NCBI RefSeq assembly: GCF_008831285.2
Contig: NC_045147.1
Span: 9,952,334-10,012,333 of the forward strand
DNA length: 60,000 nt
Source of the DNA: Nymphaea colorata
Lineage: Eukaryota > Streptophyta > Magnoliopsida > Nymphaeales > Nymphaeaceae
Direction of reading: 5' to 3'
Positions 41,701 to 54,188 of this stretch are shown piece by piece (the stretch's first letter is position 1; each line of letters opens with the position of its first letter). The notes beneath the pieces were generated by a model. The model was given only the letters and a program-made list of their open reading frames with translations, was not told the origin of the DNA and searched no databases. A program made the translations under genes and the position numbers.

Positions 41701-44700
41701 CAACATATTTTACATGTCATTCGTGAAGATTGATTGAAATTTGCAGATAACATGGTTCAAAAATTTGTGACACCCGTGTATAGATTTTACTATCTTCCAC
41801 ACATCATTTTGCATTGAAAATTAAATGAATCCTTTGCTAGTGCTTATTTAAGCATCTTTCTTTGTATGCAGGTTCTGAAAAAGGAGTTCCCGAAAGGTGT
41901 TGATGTTGTCTATGAGTCTGTAGGTGGTCATATGTTTGATATATGCTTGAATGCATTGGCGATTTATGGACGGATGGTTGTCATTGGGATGATTTCTCAG
42001 GTCCTAGTTATTTTTTTCTGTACTGAAAGCAAAGTGATTGAAGTTATTTTTCTGTTCTCTGTTTGATTTACTTTATTTTGCTTTATTTCCATTGATGGTT
42101 AATATCAAGAATGACCCTGGTTGGCCTTGCTGGGTTGTGTAGAGTTATTTGATACTACAAACACTTGTTTCTCTGTTACAGAGAAATAAAATTTGAAAAT
42201 TTTTCACTTAATTCAGGATTGTTGTTTTCTATGAAGATTGTTCAAAATATGTTAAAAGTTTGACACAGGGAACATTAGTAACCTTATTTTAATTTCCAAG
42301 TAGGTTTTAGTTGCTCTCCATAATTTTTTGTTTTAAGGTATTTGTTAGTAAATTTGTCAGATTTATTTCATAAGATTTCTTGTGATTACTTTAATGTTCT
42401 TGGAGTGTTATTTGACGGAAGACTGGACTTGATTTCAGTACCAGGGTGAACACGGATGGAAGCCATTGAGTTATACTGGACTATGTGAGAAGATTCTTGC
42501 AAAGAGCCAGACTGTGGTATGCTTATACGTGTTGCATTTGCTCCTTGCTTTTACAAAGTCATACTTGATTTGTATTTGTTTATATTTGTGATACACATTT
42601 AAACATACAATAGAGATCAGCTTTCATGTTCTGGTTCCATTTTAGCAAAGCTGAGGGAATTTTGCAGGGAAATTTTAATTTTTTTTGCTTCATATTTTTC
42701 TATTTTGGTTCCTGAAGGGTAATGCCTGGATGGGATGATAATGTGAGAAACTCCAGGACTGTTCACTGCAGAAAACGAGAGAGAAGAAAATAAAGCTGAG
42801 AAAACTGCTCGTCAGAACAGTACCAGACGTTGGTTACTGATTAATTATAGTTAGGGATGATACCCTATGTCCATCATTACAAAAATACCCTTAAATATAA
42901 TAGGTATTTACAATGACGAACTTAACGTACAAGATATATTGGGTGGGTCCAATGAGAACCTGATCCAGATCCAGACCCAAACATATTACACGTCTAACAG
43001 ATAATAGGTTGATTATCAATCTGTTCTTTTGACATTTATTCTATGCTGCTTTACATGCACTCTCTCTCTCCGTCTCTCTTTCTCTCTCTCGTGAAGCACA
43101 CACACATATTAGACTCATAGAGGCTTCAAATTCTTTTGCCCATTGTTTTCGGCTATTGCAGGAAAGCATCAATTTCAGGGATACAATGCCTACCATTTTA
43201 CAATCATCCCATAGCCATGAAGGCTGATATCTCCATGTAAAAGTGTTCTGTTTTGGTTTTCTAAGATTGAAAACAAACTAATTATTCACATCGTATTTTT
43301 TCCCAGTATGTGCAAGTAAATTATGAAGGGTAAGCTAAATGAACTTCCTTGGATACATTTTGCTGATGAACCAAATTTTCTTGGATGGAGTTCACTAGAC
43401 TCTGTTTCGTGTATGACTTGATGGTTATGTAATCATGTTGACCATGCTTATAAGATGGTAATAATGCAAAAGTTTACTTGTGTATTGATGATAATTACGT
43501 GAAGTTTTACTTTATATATGAATTGACTTCTGCTTTATTTGCCTATCTTTTCTTGATACGTCCTCAATGAAATTTGGAGATCTTTTGCTTTCAATATTTT
43601 GAATTATACTGGCTGCAAATTATGAGAAGGCTTCTCTTATGAATATTTTTACCTGATAACTACCATTTTCTCTGGACAATATCTAAACGACATGGTTGTT
43701 TCTCCAGGCTGGGTTTTTCCTCATACAGTATGGCCATTTGTATAGAGATCATTTGGACAAGTTGTATAATCTCTTCTCAGCTGGTAAATTAAAGGTGATA
43801 ATCTATCTTTTTGGTTCACCTCGACATGCTCTTTTAGATATTGGTAGATTAGTTCATTTTTCTCTTTAACCCATTGTTAAAATGAAAGTAGGATATCTGT
43901 CGAATACTTTTTCCAAATATAGACATGGATACAATTGGTGATAAAGTTGATTGATCATCTTTGTGTTCAGCTTTTTGCTTTTAAGACAGAATGTTATTCT
44001 AAGTCACATGGGTACTGTTGCGAGAGAGAGAGAGAGGCAGCAAAAAGTTTGAGTTCATTACGTGACCCTAATCTCTATTAAGAGATTAGGGTTAGGGAAA
44101 ATTACAAGAGAAGTCCACTAAAAATAACAAAACATTTAAAGAGATCCTCCCTAACTTCCTAATATTTCAGAAAACCCCTTTTTGTATCTTTAACACTCCC
44201 CCTCAAGCTGGAGCATATATATCAATCATGCTCAGCTTGTTACAACATCTCAGGAAATCGCCTATGGGAAGAGCTTTAGTGAGAATATCTGCTGCCTGAT
44301 CTTCTGAGGAGACGTGAATAGTGCTAACAATTCCTCCTTGAACTAAGTCCCGAATATAGTGGCAATCCACTTCATTGTGTTTAGTCCTCTCATGGAAGAC
44401 AGGATTGTTAGCGATATATGTAGTTGCCTTATTGTCACAATACATCTTCATTGGGAGATTCACTGAGACACCCAACTCTACAAGTAGTGATCTAACCCAC
44501 GACATTTCAGCCGCAGTTTGAGCCATAGCCCTATATTCCGACTCAGCACTAGAACGAGCCACAACATTCTGCTTCTTGCTCCTCCAGGAAATAAGATTAC
44601 CACCCACAAAGACACAAAAACCGGTAGTAGACTTCCTGTCATCTACAGATCCAGCATAATCAGCATCACTATACGCCTCGATGTCAACACATTCTCCTTT

Positions 44701-47700
44701 CTTGAACCATAGCCCCTTTCCCGGGGCTGATTTCAAGTATCTTACAATCATTAGAGCTGCATCCTAGTGAACTTTTCGCGGTTTTTCCATGAATTGGCTC
44801 AACTTATTTACAGCAAAGCTAATGTCAGGACGAGTGACAGTCAAATATAACAGTTTCCCTATCAGAGATCTGTAAGATCTAGAGTCAAACGGCTCTGAGT
44901 CATCATCATGTATATGAATGCGAGGATTCATGGGAAGTGTGGTAGGTTTATCCCCCAATAGTCCCGTTTCCTGCAGAAGATCAAGAACATATTTCCTTTG
45001 AAACACTACAACTCCTTTATTACTACGAGCCACCTCAATACCAAGAAAATAACGAAGTTGTCCAAGGTCTTTCGTAACAAAGTGTTGCTGTAAAAACTCC
45101 CTTGTTTGAGCTATCTCTTGATCATTTTCCCCTGTAAGAACAATATCATCCACGTAGACAATCAATATCACAAGTCCTGCTGAGCCTCGCTTGATAAACA
45201 ATGAGTGATCAAGCTGGGATCGGCGAAATCCACACTTAGATAACACTTCAGTAAGCTTTTGGAACCATGCACGGGGACTCTGTTTGAGTCCATAAATAGC
45301 CTTCTTTAACTTGCATACCTTGGAACACTCCCCTTGTCGCTCAAAACCAGGTGGTTGCTGCATATAAACGATTTCAGAAAGGTCTCCATACAGAAAGGCA
45401 TTTTTTACATCCAATTGAAAAAGAGGCCACTCTCGTTGGACAGCAAGAGAGATAATCAAGCGAATAGTGCCCAACCGGGCCACAGGCGAAAAGGTCTCAA
45501 AGAAGTCAACACCATAAGTCTGAGTATACCCTTTTGCGACAAGACGAGCCTTGAACCTTTCAACTGACCCATCAGAATGATACTTGATGGTGAATACCCA
45601 TCGTGAGCCAACCACATCACAGCGTGTTGGGGGGTCTACCAAATCCCAAGTCTCCCGAGAAAGAAGAGCATCCATTTCCTCCTGCATAGCTTGTCGCCAA
45701 CGTGGATCTAACAAGGCGTGATGGTGCGAGGACGAGATAACATGACTAGATAGAGCTTGATCAAACTGTACTAAGCGTGTACTCAGATGAGCAGTAGAGA
45801 CAGAATTAGATATAGGATGTAAGGTACACTGTCGCTTGCCCTTGCGAATAGCAATAGGGAGATCTGCTGCAGAATAGTCATCACTTAAACCTGAGTCAGT
45901 CTTATCAGTAGAGCTTACCTCTTGAGACGATGCTGGTGGACGGTTGAGAGAGGGACCTAGACGACGAGTGTAAACCAACAGAGGCTCAAGAAAACGTTCA
46001 TGTGGCCTAGGTTGAGATGATGGAAATGACTCAAGTGACACTGGTGGAATAGGAAGAGGTATAGGTGCATGCATCTCAGATGAAGAGGGACTTGACGGAG
46101 GGAAATAAGGACGAGACTCAAAGAAGGTAACATCCGCACTGATAATGTCTTTCTTGGTCAAGGGATCAAAGCATTTGTATCCCTTTTGATTGGCTGTATA
46201 CGTAATAAAAATACATTTGATGGGTTGGGCAGCAAGTTTGCTTTTGTTCGGGCCTAGGATATGTGCAAAGCAAGTGCATCCAAAAACTTTGGGAGGTTCA
46301 TGAAATAATGAACGCCCTGGATATATAATTTGAATTGGAATACGGTCTTGAATGGAGGAAGAGGGTAATCTATTAATGAGGTAACACGCAGTAAGAATAG
46401 CATCACCCCAAAAATAGGCAGGCATGTGAGAATGTAACATGAGGGTACGAGCTACGTTTAGGAGTTGCCGATGTTTGCGTTCGGCGGACGTATGTGGACA
46501 AGTATATTGAGGTCGAATTCCATGGTCGGCATAAAACTGAAGTAGAATGGAAGACTTGAATTCAAGAGCATTATCAGTGCGAATATTTTTGACAATGAGT
46601 CCAAACTGAGTTTTTATTTCCTTGATAAATTTTTGAAGAATACATATGACTTCAGATCTTTCCCTTAACAAGAAAACCCAACTGACTCTAGTAAAATCAT
46701 CAACTAGAACAAGATAATATCGAAAACATGATCGAAAAGGAACCCGACTAGGACCCCATACATCCACATGAATGAGATCAAAAGGACTCTGACTCGACGG
46801 ACTTTGACTCGAAGGAAAGCTGCTCCGTGTATGCTTGCCCAACTGGCAGGCATCACATAAGAAGGACTCTGATGCAGGAATATCTGGAAACATGCGACGA
46901 AGTTTTGGTACTGAAGGATGACCCAGTCTGAGATGCCATTGGAAGGGAGAAGGCTTGGAAGGGACTGAAGATGCAGCAACATCAACTGGGATTGACAAAA
47001 AATAAAGGCCCTCACGCTCATGGCCGCCACCAATCATCTTTCCAGTTGGTAAGTCCTGAAAAGAACAAGAGTCAGATTCAAAAATGACTTTACATTGTAA
47101 GTCGATAGCTAGCTGTTTCACAGATATCAAATTAACAGGAAACTGAGGAGCATATAGCACATGTGTAATAGTGCCTAAACGTGGAAGGTAAATATCACCG
47201 CTACCCAAAACAGGGGACAACTTGCCATCAGCCAGCTTAACATGCTGTGGTGTAGAAAATCTGACAAATGATGAAAAGTTTTGTGGTTGATTACAACAAT
47301 GTCTAGAAGCGCCCGAGTCTATCATCCATGTCATACCTGGATCAGCAGTAGGAGCACCAACAGAGAATGCTGAATCTACAACAGCGGCATTGGTAGATGT
47401 AGAGGTAGATGTAGAGGCAGACCTCTGAGCAAGAACACGATCATATTCATCCTTACTTAGGTTAAGGGAATATAACATAGATATAGAAGGATCAGTAGAA
47501 GATTCAACCATAGATATTGTTGCCTTTGAATGAGTTGCTTGGGATGAAGAAGGACCTCTGCTTGTGGTGATTCTACCTCCACCACGTCCAGATGAAACAT
47601 TAGACCTGAGGTGAGGATGTTTGTCCCAACAACGATCCTCTAGATGACCAATTTTGCCACAATAGAGCACTGAAATCTGCCACGTCCAGCACCACGGCCT

Positions 47701-49297
47701 GTACCACGTCCCCTAGTGCCTCCAAAAGAACTAGGGCCCCGTCCTCCTGATATCACAAGTGCAGAGATTGGTGTGTCATGCGTAGTCTGAGAAAGAGTGG
47801 CTGCAAAACGACTCAGCCTATTATACGTGTCTGCTAAATCTGGAAGTTCACTGCCTGTTAGAATTTGAGACTTTGCCACAGAGTATTCTGAAGATAGGCC
47901 AGATAAAAACTTCGCCACCATACCAGTCTCAACGTGTGATGCATAACAATGCTGGCAAGGTGGACGAAGAGCCTTTAACCGTTCATATGCAGCAGTCAAA
48001 GTAGCAAAATATTGGGATAGGTCCTGATCCCCTTGTCGAATGTTACATAACTCCTCTTCTAGTTGTAGGATTTTGATTACATTAGTGGCATGCGAGTATG
48101 TCTTTCTCAAGAAAGACCACATATCCTTGGCCTTGGTATAATATGCAATAGTTGGGGCTATATGAGACTCCACACTATTCATAATCCAAGACATAACAAT
48201 ATAATTATCTTTATCCCACGCAGCATATATTCCTTTTTTCTCAATAGGTTCATCCTCCTCAAGAATATATTTCTTCCTATGACCAGCCACCGACATTATG
48301 AATACCCTAGACCATATTTCATAATTTGAGCCATTAAGTTTCATCGTGGTTCCATAAGAGAATGAATTCCCAACCATCTTGTAGTCAGTAGACCCTTCAG
48401 ATTTAATGTTTTCAGCCATAGTAAATAAAGAAGACCAGATTGTCGCAAACGTTTAAAGAAAGAGGGCTAGGAAATTACTGTCACTTCAGATCTGGTTCAG
48501 CCGATGACAAAAAAAAAAAACAAGAATGAACTCTCAACGACTGAAGACTGCTGCTCCCAACGACTGAAGACTGCTGCCACTTATAACAACAGCTAGTTCT
48601 CATAAAACTTCCTGTCCACGTGTCAAAGAAATCCACAAAATCAAACAAAAACTTGTACTAAGGATCAGCAGCAGTCCTCACTCCTCATGCAGCCTTACTT
48701 TACTGAACTTGTATCTACGATCTATAGAAAAATTCTGATCATATTCAAAAAACTGAATTTATAAGCAGCATATAGACTCCACAAAGCATCCACAACACCT
48801 CACGCAGCCTGACTTTCCCGAAATTGTATTTACGATCATCACAAACCACAGCGTCACACGTCACGCTGTAAATCAGGCCCAAAACTTAGGCAAATACCTC
48901 AAGAATATCACTCTTGAATCTCCCACTAACTCAACAAGGCAATACACAAGAGTCCTCTAACAAGAGGATAAAGAAAACATGTATTTATCTTCAACAATAA
49001 TACAAGAAGTGGCTTAACAAGCCATGGGTTAAAGAGAGGGGAGCCTACACTATATATAGAGGAGAGAACAAAAGAAAGAGGAGAGCCAACCGTTGGGACT
49101 AGTTCCAAGGGCTAGAATTCTAGCCGTTGGGACTAGTCCCCTTTAGGGAATAAGGATAAAGAAAAAGGGGGGAAAAGGGGAAAATAAAAATACATAAAAA
49201 AAGGGGAAAAATTACATATGTATCCTAGTATCCAAATATATATAAAATATATATATATATATATATGTATACATATAAGACATATATTAGATAACTA

Positions 49298-49350
<53 letters not shown>

Positions 49351-52300
49351 TTAGAATGCATACAATCTAATATTCTAACACCCCCCCTCAAACTTATGGT
49401 GTGATAACCGAAAGTTTGTTAAGGAGAAAATTAAATCTGGCAGCAGCAAGAGCCTTTGTGAAGAAGTCGCCTAGTTGATATTCAGAAGAGACATAGGAGA
49501 GATCAATGTTCTTTTGAAGGAATTCTTCACGAACATAATGACAGTCCATCTCTATATGCTTCGTTCTTTCGTGAAATGTGTGATTACTAGCAATATAAAT
49601 TGCACTTTTGTTGTCACAACAAAGCTTGACCGGATCCTTGATATCAATTCCCATAACTTTCAGCAAGCTCTTCAGCCACACTATCTCCATTGTTGTAGTT
49701 GCCATCGCACGATACTCAGCTTCTGTTGATGATAGTGACACCTTATGTTGTTTCTTGCATCGCCAGGAAATTAAGGAATCACCTAAAAACACACAAAAAC
49801 CAGTGGTGGAGTGCCTATTATTGGGATCTCCACCCCAATCAGCATCTGTATAAGCAACTAACTCTAATGTAGAAGAGGAAGACAGAAATAGTCCTTTGTT
49901 GATAGTATTTTTCACATAACGGACAATCCGCATTGCCGCTCCCATGTGCACTGAGGTGGGTCTTTGTTGAAATTGGCTTATCACATGTACAGCATGAGCA
50001 ATGTCAGGTCTGGTGATGGAGAGATAAGAGAGAGCGCCAACTATTTGCCGAAAAGGAGTGGGATTCTCTAATATCTCTCCATCATCAATTTTCATTTTTA
50101 CTCTCAGTGCTTCTGGAGTATCCACAACTTTGTCATCTGAGATACCTGTTTTGTCAACTAATTCACTAGCAAACTTCATTTGAGAAAGAAGGTAACCCTG
50201 TTTGCTATAAGCAACTTCAATTCCAAGAAAATAAGTTAGTCTTCCCAAATCAGTCATTTGAAAACATTTGTTAAGAAAATGTTTTACCTCTATAATCCCT
50301 TCATCATCACTCCCAGTAATAACCATATCATCAACATACAATAATAAAACAATTACACATACGGAGGTGGTTTTTACAAACATGGCAGTATCAGAGTAGC
50401 AAGATTGAAAACCTTGATTAAACATGACACTACTAAACTTGTCAAACCAGGCCTTGGGAGCTTGTTTCAAACCATAAAGGGCTTTCTTAAGTCGTAAAAC
50501 TTTGTTTTGAGGTAGATCAAAACCAGGAGGAGCACTCATGAAAACTTCTTCCTGTAGGTGACCATTTAGGAAAACATTTTTAACATCCATTTGAAAAATA
50601 GTCCAATGTTTAATAGAAGCAATGGCAATAAGAGTTCTAACAGAAGTCATGCGAGCAAAAGGAGCAAAGGTTTCTTCATAATCAATTCCATATTCTTGAG
50701 CATATCCCTTGGCAACAAGTCTGGCCTTATATCTTTCTAAAGTTCCATCACTTCTAGTTTTGATTTTATAGATCCATCTACAACCAATAGTCTTTTTCCC
50801 CATTGGTAGAGACACAATATCCCAAGTCTCATTGCTTTCAAGAGCTTTAAGTTCAAGATCCATGGCTTCAATCCAATTGGGATCTTCCTTAGCTTCAAGG
50901 TAAGAAGATGGTTCATAAAAAGAGTGATGAGCCATAATACAAGCTCGAAATTTTGGGGAAAAAGACTCATAAGAGATAAATCTTTGAGGAGGTCTAGTGT
51001 GCCTTTGGGATCTCCTAGGAAGAGATTGATTAGTTTCTTGATTTTGGGGATCTCTTCTTCTATAAACTAAGATCTCTTTTGGAGGAATGATATTAGTAGA
51101 ATTATCATTGTTGACCTCTTCAATTGGCACTTCTACAATTTTATCGGGTTCATCATCATCAATATCATCATCATCATCAATATCATTAGTCCAAAGAAAA
51201 GTATAATCTTCTAGTTTCTTGGGTTCATCTTTGAAACCATCTTCATTTTCTAAAAAGATCACATTTCTAGAAACATAAACTTTATCTCTTTCCATATCAT
51301 AACATCTATAACCCTTTTGAGTTTCGGAATACCCAATAAAAACACAACAAGTAGCTTTGGAAGAAAGCTTATCGTCTTTATCACTTAACACAAAACATTT
51401 GCAACCAAAGACTTTAAGTCTATTGTAATTAGGTTTAACATGGTGGAGTTTTTCAAAAGGAGAAATATGTTTCAAAAGTTTGGTAGGCATTTTATTAATT
51501 AAATAGGTTGAAGTCAAAACAGCCTCAGCCCAAAAGTTTTTGGGAACATTTTTAGATAAAAGAAGGGCTCTAGCAGTTTCAATAATGTGCCTATGTTTAC
51601 GTTCGGCCACTTCGTTTTGTTGTGGAGTGTTAGGACAAGATCTTTGATGAACAACACCTTTTTCTTTTAGAAATTGTTGAAATTCATTTGACATAAATTC
51701 TCCTCCTGAATCACTTCTAAAGACTTTGATATTTGTGCCAAATTGGGTATAGATCATGTTGTAGAAATTCTTAAAGTTTGTGAAAACCTCTGATTTGTGT
51801 TTGAGAAAGTAAACCCAAGTATGCCTAGAAAAATCATCAATAAAGATCACATAGTACAACAATCCTCCTTTTGACATAATGGGAGCGGGTCCCCACACAT
51901 CCGAATGCACTAAATCAAAAGATTTTTGAGCAATAAAATTTCTATTATCAAAAGGTAAGGCTTTCATTTTAGCCTTAATACAATCATTACAATGAAAGTT
52001 CTTTTGACAAAAATTCTCCATGAAGGGAAGATGAGACATTTTTTCTATATTGGAATGTCCAAGTCTTTGATGCCAAGTTTGAATGTCACATTTTTTGGAG
52101 ATATTGCAAGATGGTCTTGAGAGGTCCAAAAAGTCTATGTAGTAGAGATCTTTTGTTCTAAAACCTTCCCCAATCGTCTTCTTGGATACTCGGTCCTGTA
52201 TCAAACATTTGGATTGTGAGAAGATTATATCAAAACCTAGGTCGGCTATTTGAGAAAATGATAATAAATTTAAGCTTAATTTAGGAATGTGTCTTACTTG

Positions 52301-54157
52301 AGGTACTTTTAAAGTTTTGGATCCAAAAGCTAGATCAAGGTTTCCAATAAAATCAATTTCAAGAGAAGTACCATCCGCCGTTTTCACAAAGGAATAAGAA
52401 TCATTTTTAGTGCATTCGGTGAGAAGGGATCTACAAGGAGTCATATGAAAAGATGCACCCGAATCAATAATCCAAGAATACTTACTTGTAGAAGTAGATG
52501 CTACGGTAGCTCCCAAAGTTGAAGGTGTGTCTCCTCCCTTTAGAAAAGGTTGAAGAGCACTTATAAGTTGATCAAGTTGGAATGAGCTTGCATCTTTTCT
52601 TTCTTCTTGAATTGGAGCTGCAACATTGCTTCTTTTGTCAAAAATTCTAAGTTTTGGACATCTTGGTTTGGTATGTCCTTCTTCTTGGCAATGATAGCAA
52701 ATAACTTTTCTTCTTACTCCTTCATATGTACGATTGAAGTGAGGAGGTCTATAAGGTCTCAAATGGGCTCCCGGCCTAGATGTGGCAAGCACATTGTTGA
52801 CTTTCTCTTTATCAAGACAAAGACAATTTTCCTCCATTTGGAGCTCCGCAATAGCCTCATTCATAGATGGTGTTTTAGAACGATGAAGTAAGGCAGTTTT
52901 AACACCATCAAATTCAGGTCTGAGACCTATGATAAACTTGTAAAACTTGTCACGTTGTATTTGCTTTTCTCTAAGAATAAGATCTTGTGTCCAATGTGGT
53001 TCAAAAATACTTAATTCATCATACAATTGATCCATTTCAGCCACATAATCTTTAATAGATCTATCTCCTTGTTGAAGATTGTGAATTTTGAGTTGAACAT
53101 GATGCATATAAGCAACGTCTCTCATGGTATGAGTTTTCTTTAGATATTCCCAAGCTTCTAGGGCAGAATTTAACTTGGAAATTTGCCCGCTAGTAGCATT
53201 GTCAACACAAGTCAAGATCCAAGTAATAATTTTGTGATGACCAACACTCCATTCTTCCCATTTCTTGTTGTATTCAGTCATTACTTTTTCTTTTTCGGTT
53301 CCATCCAATTCCATAGCTCTTCCATCAACAACTTTAGTAAGGACTAGTTGTGGTTCAAGTTTTGTCCCATCAACTAGTCCCCAAAGGCTTTTACTACGAA
53401 TAAAATGTTCCATAGTTCTAGCCCATTGTATATAGTTTGTTGATGAGAGTTTGGGAAATGAAAGAGACGAGACTTTGTCATCCATGATCACAATCAACAA
53501 GGTAGATCCACTTACAAGTTATGACGAAGCTGGCTGTCGCACAAAAAGAAGTCCACGGCAATAAGAAAAACCAGTCTCCCTTCTTCTTGTGTAAAACTTC
53601 TTGTGTCAAGAATCAGCCAGCAATAACGATGAGTACTTCGAGTGCTTCACGGCTCCAAAGAAGGAGTAAGAGCTGAAACTTTAAGCTGAAGGACAGCAAG
53701 ATGAATAGCCAAAACGTGGCTCTGATACCATGTAAATCAGGCCCAAAACTTAGGCAAATACCTCAAGAATATCACTCTTGAATCTCCCACTAACTCAACA
53801 AGGCAATACACAAGAGTCCTCTAACAAGAGGATAAAGAAAACATGTATTTATCTTCAACAATAATACAAGAAGTGGCTTAACAAGCCATGGGTTAAAGAG
53901 AAGGGAGCCTACACTATATATAGAGGAGAGAACAAAAGAAAGAGGAGAGCCAACCGTTGGGACTAGTTCCAACGGCTAGAATTCTAGCAGTTGGGACTAG
54001 TCCCCTTTAGGGAATAAGGATAAAGAAAAAGGGGGGAAAAGGGGAAAATAAAAATACATAAAAAAAAGGGAAAAATTACATAAGTATCCTAGTATCCAAA
54101 TATATATAATATATATATATATATATGTATACATATAAGACATATATTAGATAACTA

Positions 54158-54188
<31 letters not shown>

